DNA from: Yersinia kristensenii
GTDB taxonomy: Bacteria; Pseudomonadota; Gammaproteobacteria; Enterobacterales; Enterobacteriaceae
Length of the DNA: 64,000 bases
Reading direction: 5' to 3'
NCBI RefSeq assembly: GCF_900460525.1
Contig: NZ_UHIY01000001.1
Location: forward strand, 3,410,001-3,474,000
Positions within the stretch are counted from its first letter, which is position 1, and every line of letters begins with the position of its first letter. Made by a program: the position numbers and the translations under genes. Below, piece by piece: positions 9,605-19,185 of this stretch. The notes beneath the pieces were generated by a model that was given only the letters and a program-made list of their open reading frames with translations, was not told the origin of the DNA and ran no database searches.

Positions 9605-10882
9605 TTAATTATCAACAGTCTGCCTATGGAACAACTCACGGAATACGGGATAAATATCTTCCGGATCCCGAATATGCTGCATGGCAAAATTCTCATATTT
9701 TGCCTGTAAATCTTCATATTCTCGCCACAGTGTTTGATGGGCACGGCGGGTGATTTCGATGTAACTATAGTAACGCACCACTGGCAGGATTTTTTTCGCC
9801 AGTAATTCATGGCACAGCGGCGAATCATCGGCCCAGTTATCCCCATCCGAGGCTTGAGCCGCGTAGATATTCCATTGCGCAGGGTCATAGCGCTCTTGCA
9901 CCACTTCGTCCATCAGCTTCAGCGCACTGGAGACAATAGTCCCACCGGTTTCTTGCGAATAGAAAAACTCTTGTTCATCAACTTCTTTCGCTTGTGTGTG
10001 ATGGCGGATATACACGACATCGACGTTCTTATAAGTGCGGCTCAGGAATAGATACAGCAGAATATAAAACCGCTTTGCCATGTCCTTAGTGGCTTGATCC
10101 ATGGAGCCAGACACGTCCATCAAGCAAAACATGACTGCCTGACTTGAGGGTTCAGGCCGCCGTTCATAGTTTTTATAACGCAAATCAAAGGTATCAATAA
10201 AAGGTACCCGGGCGATTTTTTGTTTTAATTCGGCAATGGCTTTGCGTATGCGCTCTTCTTCCAACAATTGTGCCGGTTCCGAGTTTTCCAGCGCTTTCAG
10301 TGTCTCTTCTAATTCGCGCAGTTCTCGACGTTTACTGGCGGTCATGGCAGTACGGCGAGCCAGTGAGTTTTGCAGTGAGCGCACCACACTGATATTGGCA
10401 GGTACCCCATTGGAGGTATAACCTGCACGGTGAGTTTTAAATTCGGTCAGCTGTTTATACTGATTTTTCTTCAGGTTAGGCAGCGCCAGATCTTCGAACA
10501 ACAAATCGAGATATTCGTCTTTGGAGATCTGAAAGACAAATTCATCCTCCCCTTCACCGTCCTGACCGGCATTCCCCTGACCACTGCCGCTACCGCCACC
10601 ACCACCTTGTGGGCGTTCGATGCGGTCATTGGTGACAAAATGGTCATTGCCGGGGTGCACCCGATGGCGTAATCCACCACGGCCCTGATGGAACATCGGC
10701 TCATTGATATCGTCAATAGGTATCGAGACAGATTCGCCACTCTCAATATCAGTTACTGACCTTTTATTGATAGCATCGGAAATTGATTGTTTAATTTGCG
10801 ACTTATAGCGGCGCAAAAAGCGCTGGCGATTGACCATGCTTTTATTTTTGCCGTTAAGTCGCCTGTCAATAAAGTAGCCCAT
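9605..10882 (-). CDS. yeaH: YeaH, DUF444/VWA-like partner of the PrkA kinase
   Basis: 425 residues, matching the enterobacterial YeaH/YhbH (UPF0229) family along its whole length. The start [15 protein letters not shown] at 10882 follows a GGGGGAG ribosome site; the frame stays open further upstream but without such a site. A glycine-rich linker (about 90-105) precedes the C-terminal von Willebrand-A-like domain with the MIDAS motif DVSGSMDQ. In E. coli it is co-expressed with YeaG under RpoS control during starvation and stationary phase. The kinase gene lies directly upstream in the same direction. Confidence 0.93.
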   Translation of the reverse strand: MGYFIDRRLNGKNKSMVNRQRFLRRYKSQIKQSISDAINKRSVTDIESGESVSIPIDDINEPMFHQGRGGLRHRVHPGNDHFVTNDRIERPQGGGGGSGSGQGNAGQDGEGEDEFVFQISKDEYLDLLFEDLALPNLKKNQYKQLTEFKTHRAGYTSNGVPANISVVRSLQNSLARRTAMTASKRRELRELEETLKALENSEPAQLLEEERIRKAIAELKQKIARVPFIDTFDLRYKNYERRPEPSSQAVMFCLMDVSGSMDQATKDMAKRFYILLYLFLSRTYKNVDVVYIRHHTQAKEVDEQEFFYSQETGGTIVSSALKLMDEVVQERYDPAQWNIYAAQASDGDNWADDSPLCHELLAKKILPVVRYYSYIEITRRAHQTLWREYEDLQAKYENFAMQHIRDPEDIYPVFRELFHRQTVDN

Positions 10883-10993
10883 AACTCCCCCTGCCTCTAT
10901 TCCCTGCCTCTTCCGCACTGTTGCTGTGCTGACGACCAACACAGCAACAATGTGGAATCAATACCCGCGATATCATGGCGGACGAATAACAGG

Positions 10994-12928
10994 TTATGAT
11001 GATTTTCTTACCCGCAGATACCATTCACAAAGTAAACGAACCTGCTTACGGGTATAACCTTTCTCCATCATTCGATCGACAAAGTCATCATGTTTTTTCT
11101 GCTCATCCGTTGAGGTTTTGGCGTTAAAGGAGATAACCGGTAATAACTCCTCAGTGTTGGAGAACATTTTCTTCTCAATCACTGTGCGCAACTTCTCATA
11201 GCTGGTCCAGTTTGGATTGCGGCCATTGTTATTGGCTCTGGCGCGCAACACAAAATTGACGATTTCATTCCGGAAATCTTTCGGGTTGCTGATGCCCGCG
11301 GGCTTTTCAATTTTCTCCAGTTCAGCATTCAGTGATTCACGGTCAAACAGTTGCCCGGTATCCGGATCACGGTATTCTTGATCCTGAATCCAGAAATCGG
11401 CGTAAATAACATAGCGGTCGAAGATATTCTGACCGTATTCAGAGTAGGATTCCAGATAGGCTGTTTGGATCTCTTTGCCGATAAATTCGGCGTATTTCGG
11501 GATCAAATAACCTTTCAGGTGCTCGAGGTATTTCTCCGCGATATCCTGCTGGAATTGCTCACGTTCAATTTGCTGTTCCAGTACATAGAATAGATGTACT
11601 GGGTTGGCAGCCACTTCAGCATGGTCAAAGTTAAACACCCGCGACAGGATTTTAAAGGCAAAACGGGTCGAAAGGCCGTTCATACCCTCATCAACCCCCG
11701 CATAGTCGCGATACTCTTGATAAGACTTGGCTTTAGGATCCGTGTCTTTCAGACTTTCACCGTCATACACCCGCATTTTGGAGTAAATGCTGGAGTTTTC
11801 CGGCTCTTTCATCCGCGAAAGAATGGAGAAGCGCGCCAGTGTTTCCAAGGTGCCGGGGGCGCAAGGTGCATGAGTCAGTTCACTGTGAGTCAATAGCTTG
11901 TCGTAAATCTTGATTTCTTCTGAAACCCGCAGGCAATAAGGCACTTTGACGATATACACACGGTCAAGGAAAGCTTCATTGTTTTTGTTATTACGGAATG
12001 TTACCCATTCTGATTCGTTAGAGTGCGCGAGAATAATACCGCTGAATGGCAGGGCGGATATTCCCTCAGTTCCGTTATAGTTCCCTTCCTGAGTTGCGGT
12101 CAGCAGGGGGTGCAGCACCTTAATCGGTGCTTTGAACATCTCGACGAACTCCATAATCCCTTGGTTCGCCCGGCACAATGCCCCAGAATAACCATAGGCA
12201 TCGGGGTCGTTTTGCGCATGATTTTCCAATTTGCGGATATCAACCTTACCGACCAGAGCAGAGATATCCTGATTGTTTTCATCTCCGGGTTCAGTTTTTG
12301 CAATCGCAACCTGCTCAAGGATAGAAGGCCAGACTTTGATGACTTTAAATTTGGTTATATCGCCGCCAAATTCGTGCAGGCGTTTGGCCGCCCACGGTGA
12401 CATAATAGTGCCGAGATAACGGCTGGGAATACTGTATTCTTTCGCCAAAATCGCCGCATCTTCCTGCGGGTTGAATAAGCACAATGGGTGGTCATTGACC
12501 GGGCTACGCTCACCATTGGCACTTAAGATATAGATAGGTACGCGTTGCATCAGCGCTTTCAAACGTTCAGCCAGTGATGATTTACCCCCGCCTACCGGGC
12601 CGAGCAAATAGAGGATCTGTTTCTTCTCTTCTAACCCTTGAGCGGCATGTTTGAGATAAGAAACGATTTGCTCTATGGCCTCTTCCATTCCATAGAACTC
12701 TTCAAATGCAGGGTAACGGGCGATAACTCGGTTGGAGAATAACCGAGACATACGGGACTCTAGTGCGGTATCGACCATGACAGGCTCACCAATAGCCATC
12801 AGCAGACGTTCAGCCGCATTCGCATATGCACTGCGATCTTGCTGACAAATAGTAAGGAACTCCTGCAGTGTGAACTCTTCGTCCTTGGCAGCCTCGTAGC
12901 GCTGGAGATAGTGATCAAATATGTTCAT
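10994..12928 (-). CDS. prkA: serine protein kinase PrkA (YeaG)
   Basis: 644 residues, full length for the PrkA family. The N-terminal AAA+-like domain has the P-loop GPVGGGKSSLAERLK near residue 110, and the C-terminal third is the PrkA kinase-like domain. The E. coli protein is a starvation-induced serine kinase linked to nitrogen and stationary-phase adaptation. AGGACGG precedes the start. yeaH follows 111 bp downstream, so the two form the expected yeaG-yeaH operon. mipA is divergent, as in E. coli. Confidence 0.95.
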   Translation of the reverse strand: MNIFDHYLQRYEAAKDEEFTLQEFLTICQQDRSAYANAAERLLMAIGEPVMVDTALESRMSRLFSNRVIARYPAFEEFYGMEEAIEQIVSYLKHAAQGLEEKKQILYLLGPVGGGKSSLAERLKALMQRVPIYILSANGERSPVNDHPLCLFNPQEDAAILAKEYSIPSRYLGTIMSPWAAKRLHEFGGDITKFKVIKVWPSILEQVAIAKTEPGDENNQDISALVGKVDIRKLENHAQNDPDAYGYSGALCRANQGIMEFVEMFKAPIKVLHPLLTATQEGNYNGTEGISALPFSGIILAHSNESEWVTFRNNKNNEAFLDRVYIVKVPYCLRVSEEIKIYDKLLTHSELTHAPCAPGTLETLARFSILSRMKEPENSSIYSKMRVYDGESLKDTDPKAKSYQEYRDYAGVDEGMNGLSTRFAFKILSRVFNFDHAEVAANPVHLFYVLEQQIEREQFQQDIAEKYLEHLKGYLIPKYAEFIGKEIQTAYLESYSEYGQNIFDRYVIYADFWIQDQEYRDPDTGQLFDRESLNAELEKIEKPAGISNPKDFRNEIVNFVLRARANNNGRNPNWTSYEKLRTVIEKKMFSNTEELLPVISFNAKTSTDEQKKHDDFVDRMMEKGYTRKQVRLLCEWYLRVRKSS

Positions 12929-13351
12929 AGCGATGCCCGTCCTGTTTGAATGGTTGGGAACATAAAATAATAGTAGTGCTTTATTGGGTTAAAATTTTGA
13001 AACTACTACCTTATTGTTATGGTCGCGTCTCTGACAAAGGTCAAGTAGACATTAGACACAAACTCGCCACTGTCAGTACAATAAATAACCATTGTTCGGT
13101 AATTAAATCTATTTTTTATTTCATTCTCAGTGATTTATATGTGATAAGTTGAGATTATCTATTTGAATATCTTGTTATTTTATTGTAATCAAATTTACAT
13201 AAATTTTTATGTTGTTAATTTGCTGTATATCGGCGATAAATTGCACAACGAATATTGATATCGTGCGGGAATGTGTAAAGATTTCGCCACGGGCAAGCAA
13301 TTGATTTACACTAAGTTAACTCATGATTTTGTTACCAAAGGGATTTTATCC
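12929..13351. promoter_or_regulatory. divergent prkA / mipA promoter region
   Basis: About 420 bp without a gene between two divergent starts. It is AT-rich, especially 13110-13220, and must hold the promoters of both units. No individual operator stands out clearly enough to be named. Confidence 0.5.
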
Positions 13352-14122
13352 GTGAAAAAACATTACATAAAAACGAAGCAAGTCAAAACACTGGCCGCCT
13401 TGGCTGTGGCGACCGCAGTTTGTATGCCAACGGCGATGGCGGGAACATGGTCGGTAGGGGCGTCAGCTTTAGTCAGTCCTGACCCTTATCGCGGCAAGAA
13501 TGACCGTGTTTACCCAGTGCCTATCGTTTCTTATGAAAGTGATAACTTCTACTTCCGTACATTGGCTGCGGGTTATTACTTGTGGAAAGATGACAATAAT
13601 CGTCTGTCGATTGATGCTTATTATCTGCCGCTGCACTTTACGCCAGGTGATAGTGATGACCATCAGATGAAGGCGCTGGATAAACGCCGCAGCACCATGA
13701 TGGCAGGGATGTCATATTCTCATATTGAGGATTGGGGGACTATCCGAGCCATGTTCTCCGGTGACGTGCTGGATAATAGTGGTGGTTTTGTCGGCGATCT
13801 GGCCTATCTCTATCGCTTCAATGTTGATAGCTGGACTCTGACGCCGGGCGCAGGTGTGGCTTGGAACAGTGAAGACCAGAACAAGTATTACTATGGTGTG
13901 AGCCGTGGGGAGTCTGCCCGCAGTGGTTTGGCACAATATAACCCGAATGATGGCTGGTCACCGTATCTGGAATTGACAGCAAACTACAATATCAATTCAA
14001 ACTGGAATGCTTTCTTTACTGGCCGTTATATCCATCTGGCGAATGAAGTCAAAAATAGCCCGATGGTGGATGCTTCCTGGACCGGTGTACTGTGGACTGG
14101 GGTGACTTATACCTTCCGCTAA
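13352..14122 (+). CDS. mipA: MipA/OmpV family outer membrane protein
   Basis: About 256 residues from a GTG start at 13352, preceded at 8 bp by AAAGGGA; the frame is open from 13271 but without a ribosome site there. A signal peptide ends at PTAMA, followed by a beta-barrel sequence with alternating aromatic residues and a terminal TYTFR, the C-terminal aromatic typical of outer-membrane proteins. MipA in E. coli was described as a scaffold linking MltA and PBP1B; OmpV relatives are outer-membrane proteins of less clear function. Its position next to yeaG matches E. coli. Confidence 0.92.
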   Translation: MKKHYIKTKQVKTLAALAVATAVCMPTAMAGTWSVGASALVSPDPYRGKNDRVYPVPIVSYESDNFYFRTLAAGYYLWKDDNNRLSIDAYYLPLHFTPGDSDDHQMKALDKRRSTMMAGMSYSHIEDWGTIRAMFSGDVLDNSGGFVGDLAYLYRFNVDSWTLTPGAGVAWNSEDQNKYYYGVSRGESARSGLAQYNPNDGWSPYLELTANYNINSNWNAFFTGRYIHLANEVKNSPMVDASWTGVLWTGVTYTFR

Positions 14123-14197
14123 ACCTAATGTAATGGTAGGCGTATTTAGCAATCTCAATCAGGCCTGACGAACTCTGTTTAATAAGATGGTCTTATC

Positions 14198-14233
14198 CAC
14201 CCTGTGAGCAGCACGCGAGCAGGGTGTTTTTCT
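14198..14233 (+). terminator. mipA terminator
   Basis: CACCCTG at 14198-14204 pairs with CAGGGTG at 14220-14226, followed by TTTTTC. It lies just after mipA and before the end of the convergent papI-like gene. Confidence 0.8.
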
Positions 14234-14267
14234 TTCTAAAGGGGTATTGTCATACAAAGCATAATGC

Positions 14268-14492
14268 TCACCGATGCTGACCTCGGCAAGTAGATGCCGT
14301 TCGCTGGCTTGACCACCTGACTTTCCCTCCCTGTCCCGTCGTTTTCATCAAAACTGTTCCCTTTCGGTGCTCTTTTAGCAAGTGGTAGCGCGCCTGGTAT
14401 ATCGAGATGTTTAGTGCTTGTGCTATTTCTGCTGTAGTTAAATCATTATGTGTGTAAAGAAGTTCACTAATTCTTTTCGCATAACTAACCAT
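14268..14492 (-). CDS. PapI/FaeA-like phase-variation regulator
   Basis: 74 residues. The central segment LTTAEIAQALNISIYQARYH is a winged-helix HTH with the pattern of PapI, FaeA and PefI (TAEIAxAL...YQARYxLLxL). A good ribosome site (GAGGAG) precedes the start. PapI-type proteins do not act alone: they increase Lrp affinity for GATC-containing sites and thereby switch fimbrial operons. The gene is divergent from the fimbrial operon, as papI is from papBA, with 941 bp between. The last 15 residues are unlike PapI, so the C-terminus may have diverged. No papB-like gene was found. Confidence 0.8.
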   Translation of the reverse strand: MVSYAKRISELLYTHNDLTTAEIAQALNISIYQARYHLLKEHRKGTVLMKTTGQGGKVRWSSQRTASTCRGQHR

Positions 14493-15084
14493 TCTATTCT
14501 CCTCAAAAAATATATTTAATTAATAATTAGCGGGCTGTTAAAAAAACAGAGTTATATGAAATGTTTTTAGATTAAATTTTCTTGATGTGGGGAATATTAA
14601 GATAAATCTCAAAATTAAAGATCTAACTCATAACCATATGAGAAAACTAAAGCAAACAAACATAAATAATTGTTTGTATTGTATTTTTATGTAAAACCCC
14701 TTGCGATTAATATTAGTGAGTTTGTTTGTTCTCATAAAAAATCTCAACCATGAAAAGCACAAGAAAACCATAGTGAATTGGATTTATACAAAAGGATAAA
14801 TATCATTTAATCATTGGCTTGAATATGTATTCGTTTATTTTGTGTAAATATATAATTAACTTTAACATGCCTTGTTTTCTATAATTTTACTTTTCATGAT
14901 TGCACTTTTTCTTAATTTAATGCCTCTCGATAAATAATTAAAATCTGAATCATATCAATTATGTAAATAGTGCTGACATTGTCATGTTTGTAACTCGTTA
15001 TTTATTAATGTCTTTTGTTTCATTTACACAATATCTTATTTTGCGTGATAAAAAAAATTATTTTTCTATTTTATTTGTAGTTGA

Positions 15085-15094
15085 CGATCTTTTA
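15085..15094 (+). promoter_or_regulatory. GATC box 1 (Dam/Lrp/PapI-type site)
   Basis: CGATCTTTTA followed by TG, within GACGATCTTTTATG. It includes the ACGATC hexamer reported as the PapI-dependent recognition sequence in pap. The GATC at 15086 is 103 bp from the second box, close to the 102-bp spacing known from pap-type operons. Confidence 0.7.
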
Positions 15095-15183
15095 TGTTGC
15101 TAACCAATGCCAGATGTAGTTCTTTGTTCTTATATTTTATTTGTTTTTGGTTTTTAATAGTGTATTTTTGATATGATTTGGTT

Positions 15184-15193
15184 TAAAAGATCG
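15184..15193 (-). promoter_or_regulatory. GATC box 2, inverted orientation
   Basis: TAAAAGATCG on the plus strand, which is CGATCTTTTA on the minus strand. It faces box 1. The preceding base gives TCGATC rather than ACGATC. Together the boxes have the inverted arrangement of the GATC-proximal and GATC-distal sites in pap, sfa and daa. Confidence 0.7.
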
Positions 15194-15433
15194 ATTTATG
15201 GGCTTTTAATGGTATAAAAATTCATATAGGATTCACGCATAAGGTTTTGGCAGGTAATTTTTATATGCGCTCAAGTTCATTTTATGAAAATAAGATTCAT
15301 GTGTTTTTTTATGTAAAAAGCAAAGTTTACTGATATGGCTATCTTTATTTCCCTTGGTTTTTGTTATGGAGGGAAATAAGGCCAGCCATGCTGGAAAATG
15401 TTATTAACCAACTAATCTAATAGGGTTATTCAC

Positions 15434-15961
15434 ATGAAAAAGAGTATTGTATCTTCCGTTATTGCATTGGGTGTAATGGCTGGTTCAGCGGCCCATGCGG
15501 CACCTCTTGATGTGACATTCACTGGTGGGGTAACCGCTAAAACCTGTGATATATCAGTTGATTCTCCTAATGCTATGGGCAATAACATTGAGTTGGGTGT
15601 TGTTGGGAAAGGTGTGACAGGGCCGGCGGTGAGTTTTGCACTGAAAGCGGCTAATGCAGCTGGTGGTGATTGCGCTAATTTGACTGCTCAGGATACCGCC
15701 CAGGTGAGATGGTTCTCTCCGAAAATGGATGCATTGGGCTTGGGGATGACCTCTGGTGAAGCAAACGATTCTAGAGTCTTGCTGACTGCTGTGAATACTA
15801 AGAGCGCTAACCCGGTATCTATTAATAACTCGAATGATACCGCTGAATTTGAGGCCAACAAAGTCGTTAACGATGGTCTTAAGTTTGAAGCCAAACTGCA
15901 AGGTGGTCAGACTCCGGGTCGATTCCAGAGTGTAGCTAAAGTCGATATTCTTTATAAATAA
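15434..15961 (+). CDS. major fimbrial subunit (chaperone-usher pilin)
   Basis: 175 residues with a signal peptide ending SAAHA. The mature protein begins APLDVTFTGGVTAKTCD and ends GRFQSVAKVDILYK, with the two cysteines (KTCDIS and GDCANL) and the penultimate tyrosine typical of donor-strand-exchange pilins. The start ATG at 15434 follows an AGGGTTATT segment. Overall pattern (usher gene before chaperone, PapI-like regulator, ending GLKFEAKLQGGQTPG) resembles K99/Pef-type fimbriae more than type 1. First gene of the operon and followed by an attenuator, as expected for the most abundant subunit. Confidence 0.88.
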   Translation: MKKSIVSSVIALGVMAGSAAHAAPLDVTFTGGVTAKTCDISVDSPNAMGNNIELGVVGKGVTGPAVSFALKAANAAGGDCANLTAQDTAQVRWFSPKMDALGLGMTSGEANDSRVLLTAVNTKSANPVSINNSNDTAEFEANKVVNDGLKFEAKLQGGQTPGRFQSVAKVDILYK

Positions 15962-15994
15962 TCATTTATCAGCAGACACAACCTTTATTTAAAC

Positions 15995-16020
15995 AAAGGG
16001 GTGGCCACACCCCTTTTATA
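15995..16020 (+). terminator. intercistronic attenuator between pilin and usher genes
   Basis: A 9-bp perfect stem AAAGGGGTG / CACCCCTTT with loop GCCA, followed by TTATA. It lies 33 bp after the pilin stop and 50 bp before the usher start, so partial termination would give excess pilin mRNA. Confidence 0.8.
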
Positions 16021-16070
16021 TAACTTTATTAAATTTTCTTATTTCGTTTAATCGAAATGGAGGGTGAATT

Positions 16071-18479
16071 GTGTTATTGCGCCCACGGATATTTAAATTA
16101 TCAGTATTGAGTCTGGCATTATTCTCACATTTTTCTTCGGCGTCTTCTGATTCGGATCTTAATCTTGATTTTTTGCAAGGTACCAGTGTTATACCCTCTA
16201 TATTAAAAACGGCTTCACTTTATCCTGCTGGCCAATATTATGTTGATGTTATTGTCAATAAAGAAAATATCGGCAAGGCGCAATTAAATATTTCCCCTGA
16301 AGAGGATAAAGCTAATATTTTATGTTTGTCAGCGGCATGGTTAAAAACCGCGGGTGTCCCCGTTCGCCTGGATAGTTATGTATCTGAACTGAACGCATCA
16401 AAACAGTGTTATGAACTGAGTAAAAACCCGTATACCCGAGTGGACTTTGACTATGGCAGCCAAAGTCTGGTCTTTAGTATTCCCCAATCTTATCTCATCA
16501 GTAAAACCGACCCCAGCCAGTGGGACTATGGGGTGAGTGCTGCACGCCTAAAATATTCCGGTAACTTTTTCCAGTCATCCGGACAAAAAAACAGTGCGTT
16601 TGCCAACACTGACCTGATAGTCAACTTGGGGCGTTGGGTGCTGGGTAGCAATATGAATGCTACCAAAAACAGCAATGGCTCCAGTGAGTTTGCAGCGAGT
16701 GATATTACGTTATCGACAGCTGTCAGTCAGATTCAAGGGGATTTGTTGCTGGGAAAATCCCAGACACGCAGCTTGCTATTCAGTGATTTTGGTTTTTATG
16801 GCGCATCACTGCGCTCCAACAGCAATATGACACCGTGGGAGTTGCGCGGGTATGCCCCACTGATCACGGGAGTCGCCAGTTCCACCTCCCGTATCACTAT
16901 TACCCAGAGTGGTTATACAGTGTATTCAAAAGTGGTTCCGCCAGGCCCTTACCAACTGGATGACGTCCGCCCGGTGGGGAACGGTGACCTGGAAGTGACG
17001 GTCGAAGATGCCGACGGTCAGAAAACCACTACCCTCTATCCGATCACCACGCTGCCGACCCTGCTGCGTCCGGGGGAATTGGAGTACAACATGGCTGCGG
17101 GGCGTAAAACCAGCAGCAGCAATATTAAAGATGCTTTTTCCTCCGGTGAGAATGGTCTTTTCTGGCTGGGAAGTTTGGGATATGGCTTTTCCGGCACGAC
17201 ATTCAATGCCTCCTCAATTATGCACAATAAATATCAGGCCGGTGGCCTGAGTCTGACGCAGTCTTTGGGGGCATTTGGGGCTTTCTCGGTCGGGGGAAAT
17301 CTGGCACAAGCGCGTTATGACAACGGGGTGAAAAAGAACGGTCATAGTGCGAGTGCCAAGTATGCCAAGAGTTTTTCTAACGACACTGACCTACAGTTAT
17401 TGGCCTACCGCTATCAAAGCAAGGGATATGTCGAGTTTGCCGATTTCTATACCACCGATCGCTATGCCCGTAACGACAAAAAAGCGCGTTATGAGATGCG
17501 TTTTTCGCAGCGTATGGGGGATATCAACCTGAGCCTGTCTGGCTGGCGAGAGAACTATTGGTGGTTGAATGGTAATGCCACTGGGGGAGATATCTCACTC
17601 AGCAGCCGGTTATTTACGGATGTCTCGATGTTTCTGCGCGGCAGCTATAACAAACAACCCTATCTGGAGAAGCCTGATTACAGCACCTCCATCTCCTTTA
17701 GTGTGCCGTTCAATCTGGGAGGGGTACGCCATTACAGCAATACGGGGGTGAACTATAGCCGCCATAACAAAATGGGCATGACCGCAGGGGTATCCGCCAA
17801 CCCGACAGACCGCTTCAGTTACGGCCTGAGTACCTCATTGAGTGAAAAAGGAAACCGAAATTTGAGCGGTAATATGTCTTATGGATTCGATGCCATACAG
17901 ACTCGTCTGATGTTGACGCGGGGCCGCCACCAAACCAGCGTATCGGGCAGTGTGAGCGGCACCGTGCTGGCAACACCGGAGAGTGGTGTGCTGTTGACTA
18001 AAGAACAGGGAAATACCCTGGGAGTGGTTCGGATACCGAATGTGGCAGGTGTGCGCTTTAACCGCTCAACGCCGACCAACAGTAAGGGCTACACGGTGGT
18101 CAACCTGTCGGACTACGCACTCAATCGCATTAATGTTGACATGGAGAACGTGCCGGATGATTTAGAGCTTCAAACCACCTCTTACAACGTGGTGCCGACC
18201 GAGAAAGCCGTGGTCTATCGCCATTTCGGCGCAAACTATGTGCAACGTTACATCCTGCGAGTAAAAGATAGCAACGGCAAGGTTCTTGATGGGGGCAGTG
18301 CGCGCACGGAACAGGGGTTGGATGCAGGGTTTATTGCCAATAACGGAGTATTGCTGATGAGCATGCTGAGCACACCGAAGTGGGTGAAAATTACGTTAGA
18401 CGAGGGGAAAACCTGCCGTTTTTCAATGACTGGAATAGTGGCTGATGCCAATAAGGTTCAGGAGGTACGTTGTGAATAA
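16071..18479 (+). CDS. fimbrial outer membrane usher
   Basis: 802 residues, normal for ushers of the FimD/PapC/FaeD superfamily. A signal peptide (about 1-25) is followed by the N-terminal chaperone-binding domain (NLDFLQGTSVIPSILK), the 24-strand barrel with the plug domain in the middle, and a C-terminal domain with the usual cysteine pair (KTCRFS and VRCE). The signature PPGPYQLDDVRPVGNGDLEV is clear. The GTG start at 16071 has GGAGGG 6 bp before it. The gene is third-party neutral in base composition compared with the AT-rich upstream region. It overlaps the chaperone start by 8 bases, which suggests translational coupling. Confidence 0.93.
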   Translation: MLLRPRIFKLSVLSLALFSHFSSASSDSDLNLDFLQGTSVIPSILKTASLYPAGQYYVDVIVNKENIGKAQLNISPEEDKANILCLSAAWLKTAGVPVRLDSYVSELNASKQCYELSKNPYTRVDFDYGSQSLVFSIPQSYLISKTDPSQWDYGVSAARLKYSGNFFQSSGQKNSAFANTDLIVNLGRWVLGSNMNATKNSNGSSEFAASDITLSTAVSQIQGDLLLGKSQTRSLLFSDFGFYGASLRSNSNMTPWELRGYAPLITGVASSTSRITITQSGYTVYSKVVPPGPYQLDDVRPVGNGDLEVTVEDADGQKTTTLYPITTLPTLLRPGELEYNMAAGRKTSSSNIKDAFSSGENGLFWLGSLGYGFSGTTFNASSIMHNKYQAGGLSLTQSLGAFGAFSVGGNLAQARYDNGVKKNGHSASAKYAKSFSNDTDLQLLAYRYQSKGYVEFADFYTTDRYARNDKKARYEMRFSQRMGDINLSLSGWRENYWWLNGNATGGDISLSSRLFTDVSMFLRGSYNKQPYLEKPDYSTSISFSVPFNLGGVRHYSNTGVNYSRHNKMGMTAGVSANPTDRFSYGLSTSLSEKGNRNLSGNMSYGFDAIQTRLMLTRGRHQTSVSGSVSGTVLATPESGVLLTKEQGNTLGVVRIPNVAGVRFNRSTPTNSKGYTVVNLSDYALNRINVDMENVPDDLELQTTSYNVVPTEKAVVYRHFGANYVQRYILRVKDSNGKVLDGGSARTEQGLDAGFIANNGVLLMSMLSTPKWVKITLDEGKTCRFSMTGIVADANKVQEVRCE

Positions 18480-19164
18480 GGTCATGAAGTGGGGGATGAT
18501 TTCCCTACTGTCTATGTTTGTCTGTGGCCATGCTATGGCGGCTTTTGTTCTGAACGGGACACGTTTTATCTATGAAGAGGGCAAGAGAAACCTCTCCTTT
18601 GAGGTAACCAACCAAGCAGAGGAAACCTTTGGTGGTCAGGTCTGGGTGGATAATACCAATCAGGGAAATGACGTGTACATGGTTCCGGCCCCGCCATTCT
18701 TCAAAGTGGCTGCCAATCAGAAGCAGATAGTGCGGGTTATTAAGACGGGGAGCGGGTTGCCGACGAACCGGGAATCATTGTTCTGGCTGAATGTACAAGA
18801 AATCCCCCCGAAGCCGAAGGCGGAAGACGGTAACGTGCTGGCGGTAGCGGTGAACACCAAGGTGAAGCTGATTTATCGCCCCAAATCCCTTGTGGAGGGG
18901 CGCAAAGGGGCTGAAAAGAATATCTCGCTGGTTAAAAAAGACGGAGTGACTTACCTGAGTAATCCGACACCGTATTACTTTGCTGTCATCGGGATGAAAG
19001 TAAATGGTCAGGCGGTCAAATTGAGTTCTGCCGAGCAGAATGCTCTGGCTCAAATGGCGCCGTTTGGCGTGGTTTCGGTCGGTAAGCATGCCTTGAATGG
19101 CACGGTGATGATTGAAGCTGTCAATGATTGGGGCGGTGTAGATAGCTACACGCTGAAGGGTTAG
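18472..19164 (+). CDS. periplasmic fimbrial chaperone (PapD family)
   Basis: About 230 residues from a GTG at 18472, which has GGAGG about 6 bp upstream and overlaps the usher stop. The signal peptide ends at AMA. The mature protein has the conserved arginine in LNGTRFIYEEG (position 8-9) and the lysine in VKLIYRP that together clamp the pilin C-terminus. It has a short F1-G1 region (VIKTGSGLPTNRESLFWLNV), so it belongs to the FGS class that assembles rod-type fimbriae. The order usher-then-chaperone is as in pap, K99 and pef operons. Confidence 0.93.
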   Translation: MNKVMKWGMISLLSMFVCGHAMAAFVLNGTRFIYEEGKRNLSFEVTNQAEETFGGQVWVDNTNQGNDVYMVPAPPFFKVAANQKQIVRVIKTGSGLPTNRESLFWLNVQEIPPKPKAEDGNVLAVAVNTKVKLIYRPKSLVEGRKGAEKNISLVKKDGVTYLSNPTPYYFAVIGMKVNGQAVKLSSAEQNALAQMAPFGVVSVGKHALNGTVMIEAVNDWGGVDSYTLKG

Positions 19165-19185
19165 AAGTACAACAAATGAGGAGCA

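Larger units (their letters stand above)
14493..15433. promoter_or_regulatory. AT-rich control region of the fimbrial operon
   Basis: 941 bp with no credible ORF, roughly 70-75% A+T by eye, rich in T-tracts of the sort bound by Lrp and H-NS. It contains three Dam sites (14620, 15086, 15189). The last two lie in inverted CGATCTTTTA boxes described separately. The pilin start is 242 bp downstream of the second box, allowing a promoter and a long leader. No unambiguous -35/-10 pair was identified. Confidence 0.7.

Noticed and set aside
14620..14623. Third GATC site upstream of the fimbrial operon as part of the switch
   Set aside because: It lacks the CGATCTTTTA context and the spacing of the other two sites, so it was not included as a switch element.
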